Assembly: GCA_947167745.1 (NCBI GenBank) | Contig: CAMVJE010000055.1 | Location: 1-9,637 of the forward strand | Length of the DNA stretch: 9,637 bases | Source: an uncultured Treponema sp. | GTDB lineage: Bacteria > Spirochaetota > Spirochaetia > Treponematales > Treponemataceae | Direction of reading: 5' to 3' | Part shown: piece by piece, positions 1 to 7,500 of the stretch | Layout: every line of letters starts with the position of its first letter | How positions within the stretch are numbered: position 1 is the stretch's first letter | The notes under the pieces: model-generated | The model's input: the letters and a program-made list of their open reading frames with translations, nothing else | What the model was told of the DNA's origin: nothing | Database searches by the model: none | Made by a program: the position numbers and the translations under genes

Positions 1-369
1 CATTTCTTCATTCTGAACAGTGAAGTTTAAGGTCTGGCCTGATTTTGTGTAATGGAAGTCTTCCGTGAGGTTAAATCTTTGCCTTCCATCTTCGCTATCA
101 TACTCCATTTGATGAATCTTATATGTTCCTGTGCTATCTTTCTTGAAAATGACTTCCTCTACTGAACACTGCGCGTAGGGAATATCATTTTCGCCGGCAA
201 CAGTCTTCAGTTTATTGATTACATTGATATTGTAATACGTCCCTTCGAAGCCGGTGTTTGTCGTGCTTGTGTTGCTATCGTTGTCTTCGTCATTTTTGCA
301 GGATGTAAAACCTGTAACGAAGATTGCAAGGGCAGAAATTACTGCCAGACTTTTAATGAATTTGCTCAT
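1..369 (-). CDS. Small lipoprotein, 3' end outside window (at least 123 aa)
   Basis: An open frame starts with ATG at 369 and reaches the left edge without a stop, giving 123 residues. A lipoprotein signal peptide is clear: MSKFIK, a hydrophobic stretch (about residues 7-20), then the lipobox F21-T22-S23-C24. Phe at -3 is atypical for enterobacteria but tolerated in spirochaetes. A linker rich in Asp, Asn, Ser and Thr follows (about 25-40), then a predicted beta-rich domain beginning FEGTYYNINV with later segments SVEEVIFKKDSTGTYKI and FHYTKSGQTLNFTV. The alternating strands and the xGTYY opening resemble small lipocalin-like lipoproteins, but this is a weak impression on a truncated protein. 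The start is fixed by AAGGAGG five bases upstream. It lies 38 nt after the 1360-residue lipoprotein on the same strand, so it is probably co-transcribed and may be an accessory envelope component. Function unknown. Confidence 0.85.
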   Translation of the reverse strand, partial: MSKFIKSLAVISALAIFVTGFTSCKNDEDNDSNTSTTNTGFEGTYYNINVINKLKTVAGENDIPYAQCSVEEVIFKKDSTGTYKIHQMEYDSEDGRQRFNLTEDFHYTKSGQTLNFTVQNEEM

Positions 370-374
370 AAGAG

Positions 375-381
375 CCTCCTT
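375..381 (-). promoter_or_regulatory. Shine-Dalgarno AAGGAGG of the small lipoprotein
   Basis: Reading on the minus strand, AAGGAGG is followed by CTCTT and then ATG, a 5-nt spacing. It is one of the two strongest ribosome-binding sites in the window and fixes the start of the small lipoprotein, whose frame is otherwise open at its far end. Confidence 0.85.
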
Positions 382-395
382 ATAAATAATTTATA
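381..395. repeat. 15-bp perfect AT palindrome upstream of the small lipoprotein
   Basis: TATAAAT-A-ATTTATA is a perfect inverted repeat with 7-bp arms and a one-base centre, touching the 5' end of the Shine-Dalgarno. It is entirely A/T, so it may be chance, an unwinding or -10-like element for an internal promoter, or a small operator. I found no convincing -35 box at the right distance. Confidence 0.35.
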
Positions 396-407
396 TGAAA
401 TGGCTGG

Positions 408-3400
408 CTACTCACCTTCGTAATCCCAGCCTAAATCCCAATGGAAGTCAACCTGCGAAGACAAAATTCTCTTAACAACCCATTTTTTGCCACTAGTTCG
501 CTCTCCGTATCCCAGCGTAATTATTTCGGGGTTTGAGCTTGCTGCTCTAGAACCCAAATTCGTCAATTCCCAGCTACAAGTCCACTTATCTTCCTTACAA
601 GAGTAGTTAAATGTTGCAGTTACAGTACCCAAACTATAAGTACTAATATATTTTACATTTACTTGCCATGTAATAGTGAAGCTCGCATCACTGCCTCTAG
701 AAAATTCACGGGTAAATTCTTTTGTGGTCTCAGTAAATTTACCTGGAGGACTCATATAGCTATAGTATCTTTTCGTGCCAAAAGCCCAGTATTTTGCCTC
801 CGTTTCGTTATCCACATCCCAATCCTTAGCATCTTTCTCCGCAACACTGTAAGGACCTAGTCCAAAAGTGGAAAGATCATTTATATCCCAAGAAAATTGT
901 GGGTCGTATGTCCCATCGCCGTCAATCATATCCTCAATATAATGGGCATAGAAAGTAAGTTTTCCTTTGCCACTTTTTGGAGTCTTAAATGATTTTGAGG
1001 CAAGACACTTGTATTTATATGTAGTCACCATATCGCTTCCAGTGAATGCAAACAGATAAACACTGTAAGACTTGTTTGGAAGAAGGTTGAAGTCTACACC
1101 GCCGCTCGTTAAGTCTCCTTTGGACAGCCTGAAGGCAAATTCGTTATGCAGCTTTAATTTTTCAGCTGTTAATAAATCTTTAATTTTTCCGACCGGGACA
1201 TCTTCTTTGGCCTTTGTAATTGGAAGGTCAAATGCATTTACGGAAGCTTCTTTTTTGATATAAAGGACATAGCCTCCTTTACAGGTATTTGTCACTTCAC
1301 AGCGCTCATCCTTGTAAGACTTCCATGAAAGTTTTACATTTCCATCAAATATTCCGGGGCGAGAGTCCATACCTACAGAAAAATCTTCGATTGCGGTGAA
1401 GTCTGAATCAATATTGACTATATATTGCTTTTCCGTAGTTTCATCCGGGGCAATGCATTTTAAATACACCTTATTCTGTCCAATTTCGAGAGAAAGCTTG
1501 GTGTTCTTTGTCAGCTCGTTAAAAGTGCTTCCATCCCGGCTGAACAAAACCCTGGCAAAAGGGAGTGAAGGCTGTGCATAAAGATATACATACGAAGTTT
1601 CAAGCTTACCCGGCACACTCGCTTCCGGTATTTCCGCATTATTGAAGCTGAGGGCAGTAAAAGCATCCTCCGGTTTTGTTATTGAATAGCTGAGGCTTTT
1701 GAGCGTGGCATCATTGCTTACTTTTGCTACCATCGGATCAAAATCATATCCGTCTTTGTCTCCGTCTCCATCCGTGTCTGCCAGAGCTGGATTTGTGTAA
1801 ACCTTGTTGGTCTCACTGTATTTTGAGTGAAGTCCACTTGCCAGCCAGCCATGAATCTCATCGAAGTCGCTGATACCGTCACCGTCAGTATCTGCTTTTT
1901 CATCGCTTGTTTTTCTGAATATCTCTTCATGGAGAGGAACGCCGTCACCGTCCTTGTCTACTGTGTAAAGTATTGAGATTTTATCTCCGGGATGAAGTAT
2001 GATTTTACTCATATCTTGTACACTGTACGGAGTGCTGTAAAAATCAATATATCTTTCTGCAGCATTTATAAGCTTGGAGTGACTTATGATCCATACGCCG
2101 TTTTTTGGGTCACTCTTGTTTTTGATTCCGTAAAATGATTCTATCAGCCCCCTGCTGCCGACTTTATAGCCGTTTCCCTCTGACTCTGGAACCTTGAGAA
2201 TATCGTCTAAGGCATATTTCAGGGACGTTTCCTCATACAGGTCATCAAGCCCAGTGGCATCGCTTCTGTACCGGTTTTTTACAGAGACATTGTAGGTCTT
2301 TGCCTTGCGGCCGCTTTCTAATCCCCAGTCAATGAAAATTGAGGCTGTCTTTGCATTTACCTCAGTGTTCGCTTCCGTAAAGTCGTTTACCCTGCCTGTC
2401 GCGCTCTTGTCCTTATACATAGTGATGTTATAAGAAGCAAGGCTTACGGTAAATCCGCTTGAATATTTCAAAAGCTGCTCAATTTTTTCAGGGTCGGAAA
2501 AATTTACCTCAAGTTTGTACTGCCCGGACTCCTCAAGCGGTGCAAGCGTTATGCTGTAGTCCTTTGCCACGGTTGAGGTCAGTTCAAGGGCTAGGGGCTT
2601 GTCCGTCGGAATGCGGTATATGCTTATTGTGGCATTTTTTATCACATAGGCGATGTTTCCAATATTCTTGAATTTTATAGGAATTTCAAGCGTTCCACCC
2701 ATAACTGTCTTTGAGGTGGTTCTGCTCTTTGCCCTTCCGTTTGTCCAGGAGTTAGACCAGCCCTCGCTTTGGCTTGAGGTATATGTGCATGTATCTCCGT
2801 TTGTTACATTGTATCCGGTGGTCTGATCTCCGCTTAATGTAAGGCTCCAATGAGGACCGGTTGCTACCGCATATTCATTCGCGACCTTTATACCGGTCTT
2901 TTCGCTCCAGGTGTAGGTTTGGGAATGAGAGTGAGCATTGGCTTTTGAACTTGACTGGCTTCCGCTTGAGCTTCGCGATATATTTTCGCTTTCTGAAGAA
3001 TCGTCTTTGACGGCGCTGGAAAAATTGTAGTAAATTTTTGGATCGCCGGCAATTTCAATGTCGAGTTTAGGAAGATCTGCAATCAGAGGATTGAAAGTTC
3101 TTGTGTCGGCATTGTAAAGGCTCCCCTCTTCTTCGTCCGTCCAGCCGTCACCATCAGTGTCCTTGCTTGCAGGGTCTGTATGCCAGATTTCGATTTCATC
3201 ATGGTCGGAAAGTCCGTCCCCGTCGGTATCTTTACTGCTGTCGCCAGTTATGCTTATCGCCCCCCACTCGGCATAGAGAATCAAATCCTCATAAATTGTA
3301 ACAGGGTCTCCGTCTCCATAATGCTCAAGTTTTTCTGATGTAGTAGCACTTCGTTTAGCCCATCCCAGGAATTTTCTGGAATCAGCAAATTCAAGTTCTT

Positions 3401-4490
3401 CCAGGCTTTTGAGGGCAACAGCCTCGCCTTCCACTGCTGACTGAGTTTTTGTGGTAGCCCCCCCATCATTTTTGACAAAAGTAATAGTCAGGACTTTACG
3501 CCATTTTGCATAGAATGTTTTGTTGCCTGTCGAACCTGAAGGAATTGATTTTACGGCAAGCCCTTCACATTCTGGATTATCATACCAGCCGTAAAATCTA
3601 TACTCGCTGTCTCCAACTTCCTTTGAGACATTTTCTGCTGCTGGAAGAATACATTCCCCGCCCTTTCTTGTATATGAACCGGCGGTTGTGAAGCCTTCCG
3701 AAAAGTGACCGCCGTTCAGCTCATAGTTTATTGAGAAGATTTCACTTGTTGAGTTTAGCGTGCATTTTGACTTGCTCGTGAATCCGTCCGCTATTGTGGC
3801 ATACTCACGATAATTTGCAACAGGAAGCCTTTTTTCGGTGTCGCCGAAGAAGCTGAAAAGAGCGACATAAATTCCACTCTGAATGTCAGACTTTGAGTAT
3901 TTGCATTTTCCAGCCGAAGTCATTTCAAGGGCCGTCTCGCTGCATCCTGGAACAATCTCGCCGTCAAGGGTGTAGAGGGCGCAGGTTACAAGCTTGATTA
4001 CCTGTTCCGTGCCTTTCATCGGGTTGCAGTTCATTTCAATCTCAAGATTTCCCTTTCCATAGCTTTCCGTTCCCGTAACAGTCAGTTTCGGGGAAAAGCT
4101 GAGGGTGTTTTCACCTTCTTTTATTTCATATTCTTTTGAGTCGGTAAAAATAGATGCTCCGTTCGAGGCATAGAAGGAAAATGTGTATGTTCCAAGCCTG
4201 AAGTTCAGGGACTTTTCAGTCATTTCAGCCACACTGTTCCATTCTCCAATAATGCTGCTGCTTTCAGAATTTTTTGAATCTGAATATCGGAGAATGAGGT
4301 ATGAAAGTTTTTCGACATCAACTTCAGGCAGGGCTGTGCGAGAACTGTCATTATCCATGGAAATTTTAATCGTAACTGCCTTATCGTCATTGATTGTGCT
4401 GTTTTCTTCCTTGCTCATGAATTCATCTGAGCAGGAAAGCAACAGGACAAAAACTGCCGTAAGCAGTGTAATGCTTTTCTTTATTTTCAT
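408..4490 (-). CDS. PA/binary-toxin-B-like multidomain surface lipoprotein, copy 2 (1360 aa)
   Basis: Not a named gene. Domain order (residues): signal peptide with lipobox L17-L-S-C20; N-terminal beta-rich domain with the RTALP motif (51-55) to about 248; two Listeria-Bacteroides (InlB B) repeats at 250-330 (GWYDN, YAKW) and 333-410; calcium module DTDGDGLSDHDE plus DTDGDGWTDEEE (421-455); PA domain 2-like pore region (468-725) with a Ser-rich insertion (497-524); a likely PA domain 3-like part (about 725-843); a second calcium module (845-922); a cadherin-like beta-sandwich (927-1028); an FnIII-like region (1031-1173); a C-terminal domain (1174-1360). Pore family proteins normally have PA14, a protease site and a receptor domain; all three are absent. 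The lipid anchor predicts envelope location, inner or outer leaflet unknown. It is a paralogue of the gene immediately upstream, 38 nt away. The start has a GAGG nine bases upstream and a standard signal peptide. Calcium binding is likely; pore formation is an inference. It could instead be an adhesin that reuses the fold. Confidence 0.95.
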   Translation of the reverse strand: MKIKKSITLLTAVFVLLLSCSDEFMSKEENSTINDDKAVTIKISMDNDSSRTALPEVDVEKLSYLILRYSDSKNSESSSIIGEWNSVAEMTEKSLNFRLGTYTFSFYASNGASIFTDSKEYEIKEGENTLSFSPKLTVTGTESYGKGNLEIEMNCNPMKGTEQVIKLVTCALYTLDGEIVPGCSETALEMTSAGKCKYSKSDIQSGIYVALFSFFGDTEKRLPVANYREYATIADGFTSKSKCTLNSTSEIFSINYELNGGHFSEGFTTAGSYTRKGGECILPAAENVSKEVGDSEYRFYGWYDNPECEGLAVKSIPSGSTGNKTFYAKWRKVLTITFVKNDGGATTKTQSAVEGEAVALKSLEELEFADSRKFLGWAKRSATTSEKLEHYGDGDPVTIYEDLILYAEWGAISITGDSSKDTDGDGLSDHDEIEIWHTDPASKDTDGDGWTDEEEGSLYNADTRTFNPLIADLPKLDIEIAGDPKIYYNFSSAVKDDSSESENISRSSSGSQSSSKANAHSHSQTYTWSEKTGIKVANEYAVATGPHWSLTLSGDQTTGYNVTNGDTCTYTSSQSEGWSNSWTNGRAKSRTTSKTVMGGTLEIPIKFKNIGNIAYVIKNATISIYRIPTDKPLALELTSTVAKDYSITLAPLEESGQYKLEVNFSDPEKIEQLLKYSSGFTVSLASYNITMYKDKSATGRVNDFTEANTEVNAKTASIFIDWGLESGRKAKTYNVSVKNRYRSDATGLDDLYEETSLKYALDDILKVPESEGNGYKVGSRGLIESFYGIKNKSDPKNGVWIISHSKLINAAERYIDFYSTPYSVQDMSKIILHPGDKISILYTVDKDGDGVPLHEEIFRKTSDEKADTDGDGISDFDEIHGWLASGLHSKYSETNKVYTNPALADTDGDGDKDGYDFDPMVAKVSNDATLKSLSYSITKPEDAFTALSFNNAEIPEASVPGKLETSYVYLYAQPSLPFARVLFSRDGSTFNELTKNTKLSLEIGQNKVYLKCIAPDETTEKQYIVNIDSDFTAIEDFSVGMDSRPGIFDGNVKLSWKSYKDERCEVTNTCKGGYVLYIKKEASVNAFDLPITKAKEDVPVGKIKDLLTAEKLKLHNEFAFRLSKGDLTSGGVDFNLLPNKSYSVYLFAFTGSDMVTTYKYKCLASKSFKTPKSGKGKLTFYAHYIEDMIDGDGTYDPQFSWDINDLSTFGLGPYSVAEKDAKDWDVDNETEAKYWAFGTKRYYSYMSPPGKFTETTKEFTREFSRGSDASFTITWQVNVKYISTYSLGTVTATFNYSCKEDKWTCSWELTNLGSRAASSNPEIITLGYGERTSGKKWVVKRILSSQVDFHWDLGWDYEGE
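411..971 (-). other. Unrecognised C-terminal domain of copy 2 (residues 1174-1360)
   Basis: It begins GKLTFYAHYIEDMIDGDGTYDP, cited here only as key residues: His1183, Tyr1184, Glu1186, Asp1190, Asp1192, Tyr1195, Asp1196. Then follow W1201-D-I, GLGPYS and WAFG, and near the end F-H-W-D-L-G-W (1349-1355). The paralogue keeps the same landmarks in the same order. It is beta-rich and acid-rich at the start, so a calcium-dependent sandwich is plausible. I do not recognise a family. By position it occupies the place of a receptor-binding domain in the toxin family, which is only an analogy. Confidence 0.6.
1725..1958 (-). other. Second TSP3/PA-type calcium module of copy 2
   Basis: Residues 845-922 contain DKDGDGVPLHEE, DTDGDGISDFDE, then about 20 residues on the segment VYTNPALADTDGDGDKDG and finally DPMVAK. 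The DxDxDG...E loops followed by a (Y)TNP...DTDGDxD repeat and a DP(M/L)VA exit match the layout of PA domain 1', where two calcium ions sit just before HPLVAAYP. This copy lies after the domain 3-like region, so each protein has calcium modules on both sides of the pore region. Confidence 0.8.
1962..3230 (-). other. Anthrax PA / binary toxin B-like module of copy 2 (calcium, pore domain, domain 3)
   Basis: Residues 421-843. Alignment by eye with PA (recalled sequence, mature numbering): PLIADLPKLDIEI (468-480) with PLVAAYPIVHVDM (254-266); IKFKNIGNIAYVIKN (605-619) with IRYVNTGTAPIYNVL (364-378); NDFTEANTEVNAKTASIFI (702-720) with SNWSEVLPQIQETTARIIF (475-493), gapless over 19 positions; SLKYALDDI (756-764) with TLKEALKIA (522-530); a later L-x-PGDKISIL with LNAKMNILI. 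The Ser/His-rich segment 497-524 and the following alternating polar/nonpolar residues lie where PA has its membrane-insertion hairpin. The phi-clamp Phe427 of PA falls near F664 here. Matches of order and spacing make homology likely; membrane insertion is not shown. Confidence 0.72.
3261..3743 (-). repeat. Two Listeria-Bacteroides (InlB B-type) repeats in copy 2
   Basis: The first unit (residues 250-330) is canonical: YELNGG, SYTRKGG, LP, FYGWYDN, SGSTGNKTFYAKW. The second (333-410) is degenerate: ITFVKNDGG, FLGWA, YGDGDPVTI, EDLILYAEW. These ubiquitin-like surface repeats usually act as stalk or spacer elements in secreted bacterial proteins. Confidence 0.88.
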
Positions 4491-4497
4491 AAGCTGT

Positions 4498-4504
4498 TTC
4501 CTCT
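4498..4504 (-). promoter_or_regulatory. Shine-Dalgarno (AGAGGAA) of copy 2
   Basis: On the minus strand AGAGGAA lies in the 38-nt gap, with GAGG nine bases before ATG at 4490. It is weaker and more distant than the sites of copy 1 and of the small lipoprotein, so copy 2 may be translated less per transcript. That last point is inference. Confidence 0.65.
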
Positions 4505-4528
4505 AATGCAGATTTTCCTTAATCATTT

Positions 4529-7500
4529 TTACTCCCAGGCAAAATCCCATAAAAACGATATACAACCATCGTCTGGATTCCAAATCTTAGAGATGCCGTA
4601 ATTCTTGCCATTCTTTCCAGTACACTCACCGCTCGAGACTGTATAAGAATGGTTATCTTCTGGACATGAACGCGAATCTCCGTGGTGAGATATATAACAC
4701 TCGCAATACCATATGTCTGAACCAGGATAATGAGTGAATTCCAGCGTTTCGGTTCCCAGCTGGTCATCATCAGCCTGTCTGTCCCTTTCCCATGCATTAA
4801 TTTTAATCGTAAAGTGATGGTATTCATTTCTGTTGTAAGCAGCCTCAAAGCGAGATGATGTTGAATCGCTGAATTTTGTAGGTTTGGAAGTTTGTACGCC
4901 TTTAACAGACCCGAATGCCCAGAAAGGCTCATCACCTGCGTCCATATCTTTGGTTTCCATGCGACTCAGAGTCAGCTTCTGAAGACCTAATTTCGAGCTA
5001 TCATAAATATTCCAGAAATAATTTGGATCATAAGCTCCATCATGATCTTCTATAGCCTCCACATAATGCATCCAGAAAACCAATTTACCCATAGTGCTTT
5101 TGCCGGTTTTGATTAAACGGTCACCAACAAGTTTATGAGTAAAGTTACCGCTGTAAGCATAAAAGAGAAACTGATAGTTCGTATCTGGTTCAAGCTCCAG
5201 GCCAGTATACAGGCCGTCTTTAAGTTTTTTTGTCAGATTTAAGATGAAATAGGCTTTTCCAGCAGTATTCTCCACTGTTTCCGTGGCAGTTACTGCATCA
5301 GAATATTCAAGAGGTTTAACTTCGGTTATTTTTTTCCTATTCACAACCTTAAGAACAAAGCCTGAATTCTCTCCAGTAACGCGATCGTCGGAATATGTAT
5401 CCCAGCTGAAATCCGTTTTTCCGTCTTCTTTTACAGAAAAATTAATGTTGGATAAACTCCTGAAATCTGAATTAAATTTAAGAGGATACACTTTCTCCGC
5501 ATAGCTTCTCAGACCGTTAGGAACCCTGCATCTTACATAAACGACATTTTCTCCGAGTTTTGGTGTTGTTTTTGGCACCCAATGCCCCTCACTGTCTTTT
5601 TTGATTTCAGTCCATTTTTTTTCTTCACCTGTATCTGTACTGACATCAACTATGCCAAAAGGATTGTTTAACTCAATATCAAAATAGAGGGAATCACTGT
5701 CAACATTGCCAAGTGCAGATTCATTTGTCAGATCAAATGTCTTAAAGTTCCCGTCATACAAAGCGTATTTTGCATGTTTTATCGACACAACAGTGTCGTA
5801 TTTGGCAACCATTGGATCTGTATCCTGTGTAAGGCCACTTTCATTGTCCTTATTGTAATCGACATCGTTATCACCGTCTGTGTCTTTTGTGCATGGGTTT
5901 GTATAGACCTTGTTTTCGACTGAGTATTTTTCCACGAGATTTATGTCAGACTTGTACCAGCCGTAAATTTCTTCATAATCCGTCAGGCCGTCTCCATCAC
6001 TATCCGGGTTTTCGTCACTTGTGCCGCGAATAAGCTCCTCATTTCTCAAAAGGCCGTCTCCATCCTTGTCCACATCGTAGATTACGGAAATTCTGTCGCC
6101 AGCCTTGACCTTAATATTTTCCAGGCTCTCGTAGTTGCTGCTATTTGGCGCATAGAGGTAGGCCATATTTTTTTCGTCTTCGACGGTATGAATGCCTATG
6201 TACCAGGCGCCGTTTTTCAAGTCTGACTTATTTGAGATTCCGTAAATTGACTTTATATATCCCGGGTAGCCGCTGCCTGCGTCACCAACTTCGTAACCAG
6301 CAGCACTGTCTGGCGTGAGTTTAAGGATTTTGTCAAATACATATTTAAGCGAAACTGGCATGTACAATTCGTCAATGCTAGAAGCCTGAGGATTGTAAAT
6401 GCTCTTTACGGCGACATTGTATGCTTTTGGAGAACGGCCGCTCTCAGGTCCGCAATCAATGTAAACCGAAGCTGTCTTTGCCCTTACTTTTGTAAGTGCC
6501 TGAGTAAAATCGTTTGCCGCAACAGAACCGCTCTTGAACATGGTGATTGTGTAGCCGACAATTTCAACTTTGAAGCCGTTTGAATATTTCAGCAGTTTTT
6601 CCAGTTCCTGACCGACATCCGTATTTGGAAGTTTTGCATCGATGTAGAATTCTTTGGTTTCACCATTAGGAGCAATGGTTCCAATATCACTCTTTTGAAT
6701 CGTCACCACAGGAAGAGTTGCGCGTGCGGCATCGTTCGCAAGTCTGGTTATCGAGAAAGTTATGTTTTTTACCGTGTATGAAATCGGGCTTGGATTTCTA
6801 AGCTTTACAGGAACCTTGATGCTGGCACCTGTAAGGGTTTTTGTCTTGCTTTCGCTTTTGCTTCTTCCGTTCGACCAGGATTGAGACCAGCCCTCACTTT
6901 GATTCTGTGAATAGGTGTAGGAATCTCCGTTTGTAGAGTTTTCACCATAAGATTCTTCTGCGTGAAACTCAAGTCCACCTTTATTTCCCCAAGTGTAGGA
7001 ACCACCAAATTTTTCACTCCACTGGCTTGTAACTGAATGTGAAGTCGTACTTGTGCTGGTCGAGCCCCTGTTTCCTGTTTTTCCCCCGCTAACACTTTCA
7101 CTTGAGCTTTCAGTATTGCTTCCGCCAATGCTATATGTGTAGCTTATTTTCGGATCTCCAGTAATAATAACCCTGAGGTCTGGAGTATCTGCAATAAGAG
7201 GACTGAATGTTTTTGTAGAAGAACTGTAAAGCTCTAGTTCATCAAAGTCAGTCCAGCCGTCGCCGTCAGTATCCTTGCTTGCCGGGTCAGTAAAATATTT
7301 GAAAATTTCTTCCCAATCGGTAAGTCCATCACCGTCATAGTCCGTCTTGTCTGCAGAATCATCTTCATTAGGATCTATTACCGTAACACCCCAGACTGCA
7401 TGAAGGAAGATGTTTTCTGTTACTTCGATTTCATCTCCGTCATCGTACTCAATAGTTTGTGAGTCTGTTTGTCTTGACCAGCCGTGGAAATACTTGTCAG

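Noticed and set aside
3126..3230. DNA repeats around the DxDxDG-coding blocks as possible recombination or CRISPR-like repeats
   Set aside because: The similarity follows the repeated amino-acid motif DTDGDG with codon variation and irregular spacing; there are no uniform repeats or spacers.
4183..4506. 107-residue plus-strand frame with hydrophobic C-terminus
   Set aside because: It is the antisense of the copy 2 signal peptide and N-terminal domain; the hydrophobicity comes from that. No independent support.
4503..4526. Seven-codon minus-strand mini-ORF (ATG ATT AAG ... TAG) in the gap before copy 2, with GGGAG just upstream
   Set aside because: It could be a leader peptide, but it is tiny, the GGGAG is part of the copy 1 stop region, and there is no attenuator-like hairpin or run of one regulatory codon.
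370..4528. Two intergenic gaps of exactly 38 nt
   Set aside because: The two gap sequences are not similar apart from the last few bases, so the equal length is most likely coincidence and not part of the duplication.
4519..4935. 138-residue minus-strand open frame overlapping the end of copy 1
   Set aside because: It lies in another frame of the strongly supported C-terminal domain, has no ribosome-binding site of note and no recognisable domain. A shadow frame.
6805..7128. 107-residue minus-strand frame over the Ser/Thr-rich segment of copy 1
   Set aside because: Long alternative frames are expected where Ser/Thr/Gly codons are dense; the product is low complexity and unrelated to copy 2 in that frame.
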